DNA of 64,000 nucleotides from a bacterium (GTDB lineage: Bacteria; Vulcanimicrobiota; Xenobia; Xenobiales; JADMJV01): assembly GCA_018780265.1 (NCBI GenBank), contig JADMJV010000125.1:29841-93840 (forward strand), given 5' to 3'. The translations under genes and the position numbers were made by a program. The notes beneath the pieces are model-generated. The model had not been told where the DNA came from. It searched no databases and saw only the letters and a list, made by a program, of their open reading frames with translations. Positions within the stretch are counted from its first letter, which is position 1. Each line of letters begins with the position of its first letter. Positions 33,639-41,084 of the stretch are shown here, piece after piece.

Positions 33639-34655
33639 ATGTTGAGTGATCCGTATCCCCTGCCGCCTCCGGCCCGACCCGGCCGGTTTTGGTTCTATTT
33701 GTCCATTTTTTTGGGGCTGGGGCTGGTCTGCAGCGGCTTGCTCATCCTGCTGTTAAGCGTGGCTGTGGCCGGGTCTTCGGCCGACAAAAACGCGGGGTAC
33801 ACGGTTACGCTGGTAGATGGCGAGGAGACCGAAAAAGACTTCATCGCTATCGTTCCCATCCAGGGCATGATCATGGAGCCGCCCTCGGACAATCCCTCCA
33901 AGGGAAGCCTGAGTCAACTGAGCCGACTTCTCAGGCAACTGCGCAAACAGGAGCGTCTCAAGGGAATTTTGTTGATGGTCGACAGTCCCGGCGGTGGGGT
34001 CACCACCAGCGACCGGATGCTAGAAGAATTGCGACGCTTCAAAGCCGACAAAAAAGTGCCGGTGGTGGCCGTTTTTGAAGATGTGGCCGCTTCAGGCGGT
34101 TATTATGTGGCCATGGCGGCCGACCACATTATGGCTCACCCGACCTCGATTACCGGCTCCATCGGCGTGATTTCCCACTTCTACGATGTGTCTCAACTGA
34201 TGGGCCGAGTGGGGGTGGAGGTCAACACTATCAAGTCCCTCAACTTTCAAGGCAAGGAATCCTTTAAAGACATCGGCTCTCCCTACCGCAAGATGCGGCC
34301 GGAGGAAAGGGAACTGATGCAGAAGTTGATCACGGAAATGTGGGAGCGCTTCGTGACGGTGGTGGCCGAGGGTCGCAAAGACAAATTAACCCTGGCTGAG
34401 ATCCGCAAACTGGCGGATGGTCGTGTCTTTTCGGGGCAGGAAGCGCTGCGCCAGAGTCTGATCGACCAGGTTGGCTACCTGCCTGATGCCTATCAGGAGA
34501 TTCGCAAGCGTTGCGGCAGCAACAAGGCCAAAATCGTGCGCTATCTACCGGAGAAAAGCTGGCAAGACCTGTTCAGCGCGCAGGCTGAGCATTTTTATCC
34601 CAAACTGGAGCTACCCAGCAGCCGTATTCTTTACTTGTGGGAACCCCACTCGTAG
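33639..34655 (+). CDS. sppA: signal peptide peptidase SppA, short form
   Basis: 338 residues: N-terminal membrane helix (LSIFLGLGLVCSGLLILLLS), then one S49 protease domain. The Ser nucleophile is in VAASGGYYVAMAAD and the Lys in SLNFQGKESFKD. This short form works as an octamer with a Ser-Lys dyad and degrades leftover signal peptides in the membrane. The start codon directly follows the proline dehydrogenase stop, so the two are co-translated. Confidence 0.95.
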   Translation: MLSDPYPLPPPARPGRFWFYLSIFLGLGLVCSGLLILLLSVAVAGSSADKNAGYTVTLVDGEETEKDFIAIVPIQGMIMEPPSDNPSKGSLSQLSRLLRQLRKQERLKGILLMVDSPGGGVTTSDRMLEELRRFKADKKVPVVAVFEDVAASGGYYVAMAADHIMAHPTSITGSIGVISHFYDVSQLMGRVGVEVNTIKSLNFQGKESFKDIGSPYRKMRPEERELMQKLITEMWERFVTVVAEGRKDKLTLAEIRKLADGRVFSGQEALRQSLIDQVGYLPDAYQEIRKRCGSNKAKIVRYLPEKSWQDLFSAQAEHFYPKLELPSSRILYLWEPHS

Positions 34656-35305
34656 AACTGCGCCATGTGGCGCTTCGATTCGCCAGCGATGGCCCGCCCC
34701 TGTTTGAGGATCTCAACTGGTCTCTGTCCGATCCTTGCTGGACGGCCCTGGTCGGGCCTTCCGGCTCGGGCAAGACCAGCCTGATTCACCTGATTGCGGG
34801 CCTGGAGAAGCCCAGCGAAGGTGAGGTCTGGGTGGTGGGTCAAAACCTGGTGGGACTTTCCGATGAAGCTCTCTCCCGGCACCGCCAAACCACCGTGGGC
34901 ACTGCCTTTCAACATTTTCATTTGCAAGCCGACCGGAGCGCCCTGGATAATTTGCTGCTGCCGCTGCACTTCAGCGGAGCCGATTTGGCTGCGGGACTCG
35001 AACTGGCCAAAGACTTCTGCGCTCAGCTTGATTTGCTCGACCTTCTGCAGGCGCCGGTTCGACAGCTTTCGGGGGGCCAGCGTCAGCGACTGGCTCTGGC
35101 TCGCGCCCTGATGAATCGGCCCCGACTGCTGCTGGCCGACGAACCGATCGGCAACCTGGACAGCCAGAGTGCCGCGCGTGTGTTAAGTTTGTTGCGCCGG
35201 GAGCGCGAGCGCGGTCTGAGCCTGTTAGTGATCACCCATGATGACTTTTTGCTCCAGGGCGTGGAGCAGGTCTTCCGGTTGGACAAGGGCAGGTTGATCG
35301 GGTGA
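34637..35305 (+). CDS. ABC transporter ATP-binding protein (LolD/MacB type)
   Basis: 222 residues. Walker A GPSGSGKTSL, signature LSGGQRQRLALARAL, Walker B LLLADEPIGNLD, and H-loop ITHD. It belongs to the MacB/LolD/FtsE subfamily that drives FtsX-type permeases. The GTG start overlaps the end of sppA by 19 bases, and the stop overlaps the permease start by 4 bases (GTGA). Start choice rests on the usual VELRHVALRF opening. Confidence 0.93.
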   Translation: MGTPLVELRHVALRFASDGPPLFEDLNWSLSDPCWTALVGPSGSGKTSLIHLIAGLEKPSEGEVWVVGQNLVGLSDEALSRHRQTTVGTAFQHFHLQADRSALDNLLLPLHFSGADLAAGLELAKDFCAQLDLLDLLQAPVRQLSGGQRQRLALARALMNRPRLLLADEPIGNLDSQSAARVLSLLRRERERGLSLLVITHDDFLLQGVEQVFRLDKGRLIG

Positions 35306-36549
35306 CATTTAAGGCCACACTTCGACTTGCCCTCTCTGACCCTCGCGAATCCCCGCGCAAAACCTGGCCATTGTTGTTGGGCCTGGTGTTCGGCATTGCC
35401 ACCTGGGTGGTTTTGACCGGCTTTACGAGGGGGGCGACCAACTGGTTGCGGGAACGAGTGGGCGGCAGTCTGCCCAATCGAATCCGCGTGTCCAGCTCGA
35501 AGACTCAGTTTGGGCCCCTGCAGTTGGGCGGAGGCCTGAATGACGATACCGTGGCGGCCTGCAAAGCCATAGCCGGCGTGGAGGAAGTCTATCGCCAGGC
35601 TCACTATCCGGGGCCGTGCCAACTCTTTGCCAACTACAGCGGACAGCGCATGACTACCGATCTAATTTTGGAGGGCGTGGATCCCGGTCAGGTGCTGGCT
35701 CAACTCCCAACCGGGGCGGCCTTTGAGGACACCAGCGGAAGCCAGGTGCCGGCGGTGGTTCCCCAACCGGTGTTGGACATACTCAATGCGGGAATTTCGG
35801 CCCACACCAATTTGCCCAACCTGAGTGAACAGGCTTTGATCGGGCGAGGATTTGAGTTGAGGGTGGGCTCTTCCAGTTTTGCCCCCGGACCGTCTATCGA
35901 CATCCGCTGCAACATTGTGGGTGTAAGCGATCAGTTGGGAGTGAACGGTCCCGCCGTACCGCTGGCCTGGGTGCAGCGCAACTCGAAGCGCCCCCTGGAA
36001 TATCACACCTTGACCCTGCAATTGGCCCCCGGTGCCAATTTAGAATCGGTGCTGCGAGCCGTCGACAGGCTGCATCTGGCTGCGCCCGACCTGGAAACGG
36101 CCAAACGGATCGGACAGGCGGCCGTGTTGGCCCAGGTGCTGGCAGCAGCCTTTGCAGGCGCCATCTTGCTGGTGGCGGGAGTGGGCATTGGTAGCGGTTT
36201 TACGGTAAAAGTTCAGTTGGAACAGCCGGACATCGGCCTCTATCGAAGTCTGGGGGCCACCCGCCGGGATATCGCCCGACTGTATCTGGTGCGCGCCACC
36301 TCGCTGGGCATGCAAGGCGCGATTTGGGGACTCTTGGCGGGGCTGTTTGTAGGTCAGGCCTCGGCCACGCTAATTTTGTCCCAATTGCCCAAAGCACTCA
36401 GCCAGGGGGTCACGCTATTTCAACCCTCGCCAGCCAGCCTGCTCACGGCTGTATTCTTTGCCCCCATGGTGGCGGTAGGCGCGGCCTGGCTGCCTGCTCG
36501 TCAGGCCGCCAACCTCGAACCTGGTCGCATCTTGCGCAACGGGGGCTGA
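35302..36549 (+). CDS. FtsX-like ABC transporter permease
   Basis: 415 residues: one N-terminal membrane helix (LLLGLVFGIATWVVLTGF), a large extracytoplasmic domain of about 225 residues, then three C-terminal helices with the FtsX signature (LYRSLGATRRDIARLYLVR, then PARQAANLEPGRILR). With the ATPase before it this forms a complete MacB/LolCE-type mechanotransmission pump. Its cargo, such as a lipoprotein, lipid or peptide, is unknown. No MacA-like adaptor lies nearby. Confidence 0.9.
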   Translation: MTFKATLRLALSDPRESPRKTWPLLLGLVFGIATWVVLTGFTRGATNWLRERVGGSLPNRIRVSSSKTQFGPLQLGGGLNDDTVAACKAIAGVEEVYRQAHYPGPCQLFANYSGQRMTTDLILEGVDPGQVLAQLPTGAAFEDTSGSQVPAVVPQPVLDILNAGISAHTNLPNLSEQALIGRGFELRVGSSSFAPGPSIDIRCNIVGVSDQLGVNGPAVPLAWVQRNSKRPLEYHTLTLQLAPGANLESVLRAVDRLHLAAPDLETAKRIGQAAVLAQVLAAAFAGAILLVAGVGIGSGFTVKVQLEQPDIGLYRSLGATRRDIARLYLVRATSLGMQGAIWGLLAGLFVGQASATLILSQLPKALSQGVTLFQPSPASLLTAVFFAPMVAVGAAWLPARQAANLEPGRILRNGG

Positions 36550-36709
36550 ATCCCATGGACTGCGCTAGAGGATTCCCATACCTCCGGTCGAAGCCGCGAC
36601 AGGCTAAAGGGGCTCGCCAATGCCGGGGTCGCAGAGTCCGCGGCCGCAATTCTTACGGCCCATCGTTACTTGAAGGTTATTGGTAGTAGTCAACAGGAGG
36701 ACTTAAACA

Positions 36710-37063
36710 TTGGATATCAAGGTCAACACCCGGGTACTGAACGACAAAGCTCATGCCGTTGAAGTTCAAGGCGAAATCGACGTATACACCTCTCCCCGCG
36801 TAAAAGAGACGATCAATGAGTTGATCGAAAAGGGGCACTACCAGCTGGTCATCAACCTTGAGGGAGTGCGGTATATCGACAGCACTGGCCTGGGGGTTCT
36901 GATCGGCGCCCTGAAAAAGGTCCGTGAGCACAGCGGCCGCATTTTGCTAGTGTGCACCAACCCCCAGATTAAGAAGATTTTCAACATCACGGGATTGGTC
37001 AAGATCTTCGAAATCTTCAAAGATGAAGATGAGGCGTTGCAGATTCTGGCTAACGCGGGTTAA
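36710..37063 (+). CDS. anti-sigma factor antagonist, RsbV/SpoIIAA family
   Basis: 117 residues, STAS domain. Phosphorylatable Ser58 in RYIDSTGLGVLIG, preceded by GEIDVYTSPRVKE. Unphosphorylated protein binds the anti-sigma factor and frees the sigma factor. The start is TTG, supported by AGGAGG 9 bases upstream. First gene of a three-gene partner-switching operon. Confidence 0.93.
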   Translation: MDIKVNTRVLNDKAHAVEVQGEIDVYTSPRVKETINELIEKGHYQLVINLEGVRYIDSTGLGVLIGALKKVREHSGRILLVCTNPQIKKIFNITGLVKIFEIFKDEDEALQILANAG

Positions 37064-37071
37064 CGGCACTC

Positions 37072-37470
37072 GTGTCCAATAGCAAACTCTGGAACATCCA
37101 ACTGCGTGTTCCGGCTGAACCCGAATTTCTGGGAGTAGTTCGCCTTGCCTGTGCGGGCATTTCGCACCGTATCGGCCTGGAGCACGAACTGGCCGAAGAC
37201 TTTAAGCTGGCCGCCACCGAAGCCTGTGGTCACTTGTTGAATCTAGGTTCCCAAGAAATTGAGATTCTCTGGGATATCGCACGTGACAACGTGACACTGC
37301 AGGTGCAAGCCGTTGGCGAAATCGATGAAGATTGCGCCGACGATGCGGCTGACCTGGAGTGGCAAGAGATCGGCCTCATTCTGATTCGTGCCGTGATGGA
37401 TGAGGTTGAGGAGCTGACTTCGCCCCCTGGTTTGCGGTTGACTAAAAGAACCGTGGTCCACGATGACTGA
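37072..37470 (+). CDS. RsbW/SpoIIAB-like anti-sigma factor with degenerate ATP site
   Basis: 132 residues. Order and fold of an RsbW-type HATPase: strands at the start (WNIQLRVPAEPEFLGVVRLA), the N-box helix LAATEACGHLLNLG and a closing LIRAVMDEVEELTS. In ordinary RsbW proteins the N-box is E-A-x-x-N and binds Mg-ATP; here it is E50-A-C-G-H54. The G-x-G lid expected before LILIRAVMD reads WQEIGLILI. So kinase activity is doubtful. It sits between antagonist and sigma genes, 8 bases from the former and overlapping the latter by 8, so the anti-sigma role is well supported by context. GTG start without a clear SD. Confidence 0.88.
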   Translation: MSNSKLWNIQLRVPAEPEFLGVVRLACAGISHRIGLEHELAEDFKLAATEACGHLLNLGSQEIEILWDIARDNVTLQVQAVGEIDEDCADDAADLEWQEIGLILIRAVMDEVEELTSPPGLRLTKRTVVHDD

Positions 37471-38287
37471 AGACAAGTCGGGTGAGACCCGCTGGGATCG
37501 GGAACGTGCCCGCCAGCTGCTGGCGAGTTACGCGACCGACCGGGACCCGAAAATCAAGGATGAGTTGGTGGCGCAGCACCTCAACCTGGTTCGCTACCTC
37601 GCGGGCAAATTCAGCAATCGAGGAGAGAACCTGGAAGACCTGATACAGGTCGGCTGCCTGGGGCTGATCAAGGCGATTGAGCGCTTCGATCCCGAGCGAG
37701 GAACCGAATTCACAACCTACGCCACGCCGACCATCGTAGGCGAAATCAAGCGCCATTTTCGCGACAAAGGCTGGGCTATCAAAGTTCCCCGCCGACTGCA
37801 AGAATTCAACGCATCCGTGGCCAAAACCACCGAGGAGCTGACTTCGGTGCTGGGACGAGTTCCCACTGCCGATGAAATCGCCAAGAAACTTGAAGTCAAT
37901 CCAGAAGATGTGCTGGAAGCCCAAGAGTTGGGTCAGTCCTACAACCTTCTCTCCATCGACAGTGAACTTGACGCGGACGACAGTCGCAAGACCAGCAGCT
38001 TGTTGGACTATCTGGGTCGGGATGATTTTCAGTTGGAGCAGGTCGAAGACCGCCTGGCCCTGCACCGGGCGTTCTCCAGTTTGCCACCGCGAGAGCGGTT
38101 GCTGATGTATTTGCGCTTCTTTGAAAACCGCAGTCAGAGCGAAGTGGCCAAAGTTCTCAACATCAGCCAAATGCATGTTTCTCGCCTGCAAGCCCGCTCC
38201 CTGGAAACCATGAGGCAAGCTTTAAGCCAACAGAGGAATCGAGGGGAGCGAAGTGGAAAGCGCCGCAAATCTCGAAAACCAGGCTAA
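37463..38287 (+). CDS. SigB/SigF/SigG-type alternative sigma factor
   Basis: 274 residues with regions 2, 3 and 4. Region 2: LNLVRYLAGKF, EDLIQVGCLGLIKAIERFDPERGTEFTTYATPTIVGEIKRHFRDKGW; region 3: VPRRLQEFNA and LGRVPTADEIAKKL; region 4: LPPRERLLMYLRFFENRSQSEVAKVLNISQMHVSRLQ. This arrangement is typical of stress or sporulation sigma factors under RsbW control. The lysine/arginine-rich tail is unusual. A strong terminator follows. Confidence 0.95.
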   Translation: MTEDKSGETRWDRERARQLLASYATDRDPKIKDELVAQHLNLVRYLAGKFSNRGENLEDLIQVGCLGLIKAIERFDPERGTEFTTYATPTIVGEIKRHFRDKGWAIKVPRRLQEFNASVAKTTEELTSVLGRVPTADEIAKKLEVNPEDVLEAQELGQSYNLLSIDSELDADDSRKTSSLLDYLGRDDFQLEQVEDRLALHRAFSSLPPRERLLMYLRFFENRSQSEVAKVLNISQMHVSRLQARSLETMRQALSQQRNRGERSGKRRKSRKPG

Positions 38288-38307
38288 TCGCCTCTAAAGA
38301 CTCTTAA

Positions 38308-38345
38308 CAACAAACCCAGGCTCTGTCTGGGTTTGTTGTGTTTTG
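38308..38345 (+). terminator. intrinsic terminator of the sigma operon
   Basis: 12-bp stem CAACAAACCCAG / CTGGGTTTGTTG with a 7-base loop, followed by TGTTTTGG, 20 bases after the sigma stop. Confidence 0.92.
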
Positions 38346-38362
38346 GTGGAATTTGCTTCCAG

Positions 38363-38390
38363 TTTTGTTGCAAAAAAATTCGCAACAAAA
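38363..38390. promoter_or_regulatory. perfect 9-bp inverted repeat upstream of lexA
   Basis: TTTTGTTGC / GCAACAAAA separated by 10 bases. There is no U-run on either side, so it looks more like a protein-binding dyad than a terminator. Confidence 0.4.
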
Positions 38391-38511
38391 CGACACTACA
38401 GGTATAAATAAGCAATACTTTAAGAAAGTTTGCCTGGTGCTCCGAAAAATCTCACGAAGGCTTGTGCAGCGAACCCCTGGTCGATCTCCTGCCAAGCAAA
38501 AGTCAATTGAA

Positions 38512-38528
38512 CTATACTGTGAGTATAG
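38512..38528. promoter_or_regulatory. perfect 7-bp inverted repeat upstream of lexA
   Basis: CTATACT-GTG-AGTATAG. Compact dyad with a 3-base centre, suitable as an operator; also contains TATACT that could serve as a -10. Confidence 0.4.
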
Positions 38529-38538
38529 AATCCGGCCA

Positions 38539-38560
38539 AAAGCGAACATTTATTCGCTTT
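38539..38560. promoter_or_regulatory. SOS-box-like 22-bp dyad (probable LexA operator)
   Basis: AAAGCGAA-CATTTA-TTCGCTTT: 8-bp arms, perfect symmetry. The core CGAACATTTATTCG fits the Gram-positive SOS box CGAAC-N4-GTTCG with one mismatch. It lies immediately upstream of the lexA -35, consistent with autorepression. Confidence 0.65.
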
Positions 38561-38567
38561 GTTTCGA

Positions 38568-38596
38568 TTGCACCCCAAATAGTGCTGTGTTATACT
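38568..38596 (+). promoter_or_regulatory. probable lexA promoter
   Basis: TTGCAC (38568-38573), 17-bp spacer, TATACT (38591-38596) with an extended TGT ahead; transcription would start near 38603. Confidence 0.65.
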
Positions 38597-38629
38597 CCTC
38601 AAACCACAGACCCTAGAGGGGAGGCAGCA

Positions 38630-39208
38630 ATGCCCGGATCTACTCAGAGTAAGACTCGTCTCAGTCGACGCCAGCAGCAGATCCTCGAATACATCCGTGA
38701 GTCTGTGATTTCTCGGGGGTTCCCCCCATCCATTCGTGAAATTGGCGAAGCGGTCGGCTTGTCTTCGAGTTCGACAGTTCATAGCCATTTGAAGAGTTTG
38801 GAAACCAAGGGCTTTTTACGTCGCAATCCTTCGAAACCACGAAGCATCGAGTTACTTGATGGTCCGCGAGTTAGCGGGGTTCGGATGGTAGAAATTCCTG
38901 TGTCCGATCCGCAGCACACAGATGGTCCCAAGAGGACCATTTCCTTGCCTCTAGAACTGGTGGGCGATCACGAGTCGTTCCTATACCAGATCAAAGAGCC
39001 ATACCGAAACGAGAATATCGTCCCTGGGGACTTGGTCATCGTCAATCGAAATAACGGTGCCATAAATGGGGAGCTGGTATTGGAACGACAAGGACAGGAA
39101 CTCCGCCTGATACGGTGGAGTGAAGGGCCGGCCCGAGCCAGTGAACCCGTTCACGACTCGGTCGTCGGCAAAGTAGTAGGAGTCATTCGACGGTTTAATA
39201 ACGGCTGA
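38630..39208 (+). CDS. lexA: LexA-like repressor lacking the autocleavage residues
   Basis: 192 residues. The winged-helix DNA-binding half is a clear LexA: LSRRQQQILEYIRESVISRG, PPSIREIGEAVGLSSSSTVHSHLKSLETKGFL and RNPSKPRSIEL. The C-terminal half aligns to the S24 peptidase fold (LPLELVGDHESFLYQI, ENIVPGDLVIVNR, NGELVLE), but the Ser of GDSM is replaced by E123-P-Y, the Lys of the VKR strand is absent (ELRLIRW), and there is no Ala-Gly cleavage pair in the linker (VRMVEIPVSDP). So it should not self-cleave. ATG 38630 has GGGGAGG upstream. Autoregulation is suggested by the adjacent dyad. Confidence 0.93.
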   Translation: MPGSTQSKTRLSRRQQQILEYIRESVISRGFPPSIREIGEAVGLSSSSTVHSHLKSLETKGFLRRNPSKPRSIELLDGPRVSGVRMVEIPVSDPQHTDGPKRTISLPLELVGDHESFLYQIKEPYRNENIVPGDLVIVNRNNGAINGELVLERQGQELRLIRWSEGPARASEPVHDSVVGKVVGVIRRFNNG

Positions 39209-39217
39209 GACGAGAAG

Positions 39218-39250
39218 ACCGGGGGGATTCATCCCCCCGGTTCTGTTTTT
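39218..39250 (+). terminator. intrinsic terminator of lexA
   Basis: ACCGGGGGGA-(loop)-TCCCCCCGGT followed by TCTGTTTTT, 10 bases after the stop. Confidence 0.95.
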
Positions 39251-39283
39251 GTAGGCCTAAATGGGTAGGAATCTTCGAATCGG

Positions 39284-39320
39284 TGGTATAACGCCCCTAT
39301 AGAAGGGGCGAGGGTTATCC
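39284..39320 (+). promoter_or_regulatory. nested stem-loop in the HD-GYP leader region
   Basis: Inner stem CGCCCCT / AGGGGCG (39292-39310) with outer complementary arms GGTATAA / TTATCC. Not followed by a U-run. Leader structure or operator of the next gene. Confidence 0.35.
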
Positions 39321-39422
39321 CACAAATTACTCGGCCCTTGTTTCTCTTGCTGCTGAAACGCAGGTTGAGGATTAACACAGGTCGCTCACCTGGTGGCAGC
39401 GACTAGTAGCGAGGAATCTCCG

Positions 39423-41084
39423 GTGCTCGAGAGTAGCCTGACCACAGACGCTAGCGTCCACGCCTTCATTTCAAATAATCCCCTCTTTTATAGTCTTCCG
39501 CCCGAGGTCGTCGCATCGATCGCCGAACGGTTGCATGAGAAGACTTTTGCGGTTGGCGAGTCGATCTTTGAGGAAGGCAGCCTGGGAGATTCGTTTTATC
39601 TCATTCGCAAGGGAACCGTCCGGGTTACCAAGCTGCAAATGGGCGAAGAGATGGTCCTTTCCGAACTGGGAGAAGGCGAAGGATTTGGCGAGATGGCCCT
39701 GCTCATCGATCAGGCGCGTACGGCCACGGTCAAAGCCCTCTCTGAGGTGTGCGCGCTGGTGCTAAACCGCGACGACTTCACCTCTCTTACACGCACTTTG
39801 CCCAGCCTGGCTGTCAACATGAACAAACTGTTGTCGGAACGAGTGACGCTACTGGATAGCGTTTCTTCGGAAGAAACCAAGGGGAAGTTTCGCGCCAACC
39901 GGTCCTTTACTCTCGACTATTCTTCCCTGGAACTGTTGATGAAGCTCAATGAGGCAGCCGGTGGGCGCTATCAGGTGGAGCATTGCAAGGAATGTGGCCA
40001 ACTGGCCCGGGAAATGAGCAAAATGCTCTGTCCAATGGTCTCGGAGGAGATTCTCTTCGCCGGTTATCTGCACGAAATCGGCAAGGTGTCACTTCCCTTG
40101 GAGCTAGTCGAGCGAGAGCGCAAGGACCAGGAATTGACTCCCGAGGAACGAGTGCGTTTTTCGACCATTTTTGAAACTGCCGTTGCCATCCTGGAGCCTA
40201 ATCCCAGCCTCTATCATGCCGTCAATTTTTTGAGCAAGCTGGGTCAGCCCGACTACCAACAAATGCCACTGGAAGCTCAGATTCTGCGTGTGGCCGACGA
40301 TTTTCTCACCTATTCCAGCCCCCACTATCACAATCTGGGAGTCGAGGCGGCCCTGGCCAGAGTCCAGAGTCAGTCGGGAAAAACCTACAATCCGAGGGCC
40401 GTGGCTGCTCTGGAGAAGAATATTCGCAAGTTCACCGAGGTGCGCGTCGACAGTCAATTGTCGATCCTGCGAATGATGGTTCTGGCGCTGGACCGCAAGG
40501 ACAACTATACTTATCGGCACTCGCTGGATGTGCGAGATATGGCTCTGCGTATCGTGCACAGGCTGAAACTGGACCGGCGAGCCCAGGAATACACACGAAT
40601 TGGTGCCGAGCTGCACGACGTGGGCAAGATTTACGTAGACGAGTCGATCCTGAATGCCCCTCGCAAGTTAACCGACGACGAGTTCACCATCATGAAGACC
40701 CACGCGGCCTGGTCTTCGGAGTTTCTTTACGACATTCCGGGGATGGACGAATTGGCGGCCATCGTGCGTGCACACCATGAGAAGTTTGATGGCACCGGCT
40801 ACCCTGACGGTCTGGCTGGAGAGAATATCCCCTATCTGGCTCGTATTATGACGATTGCTGACGTGTGGAGCGCTCTAACCACGCCGCGTGTGTATCGTCT
40901 CAACAAGGACGGCACTCGCAAGGCATTTGGACCGGCCAAGGCCCTGTCTATCATGGATGAGATGAATCAGATTCGCCATTTTGACCCCGACCTGTTTGAG
41001 GTTTTTCGCGAGATTATTCACGAGATCATCGAGGAAATTGGTCCTGACGGTGACCTCACCGAACTATACAAGCCCAGGGCCTGA
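39423..41084 (+). CDS. cNMP-binding HD-GYP protein with a second, degenerate HD domain
   Basis: 553 residues from GTG 39423 (SD GAGGA, 7-base spacing); GTG 39393 is an alternative giving 563. Layout: cyclic-nucleotide-binding domain at about 10-120 (EEGSLGDSFYLIRKG; EGFGEMALLIDQARTATVKA, which holds the cap Glu and Arg), a first HD-like domain at about 175-330 where the usual HD is H-E (YLHEIGK) and no GYP is present, and a full HD-GYP domain with AELHDVGK near 394 and HHEKFDGTGYP near 455. Likely a cyclic di-GMP phosphodiesterase gated by cAMP or a similar ligand. The 3' end overlaps the convergent oxidoreductase gene by 67 bases. Confidence 0.92.
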   Translation: MLESSLTTDASVHAFISNNPLFYSLPPEVVASIAERLHEKTFAVGESIFEEGSLGDSFYLIRKGTVRVTKLQMGEEMVLSELGEGEGFGEMALLIDQARTATVKALSEVCALVLNRDDFTSLTRTLPSLAVNMNKLLSERVTLLDSVSSEETKGKFRANRSFTLDYSSLELLMKLNEAAGGRYQVEHCKECGQLAREMSKMLCPMVSEEILFAGYLHEIGKVSLPLELVERERKDQELTPEERVRFSTIFETAVAILEPNPSLYHAVNFLSKLGQPDYQQMPLEAQILRVADDFLTYSSPHYHNLGVEAALARVQSQSGKTYNPRAVAALEKNIRKFTEVRVDSQLSILRMMVLALDRKDNYTYRHSLDVRDMALRIVHRLKLDRRAQEYTRIGAELHDVGKIYVDESILNAPRKLTDDEFTIMKTHAAWSSEFLYDIPGMDELAAIVRAHHEKFDGTGYPDGLAGENIPYLARIMTIADVWSALTTPRVYRLNKDGTRKAFGPAKALSIMDEMNQIRHFDPDLFEVFREIIHEIIEEIGPDGDLTELYKPRA

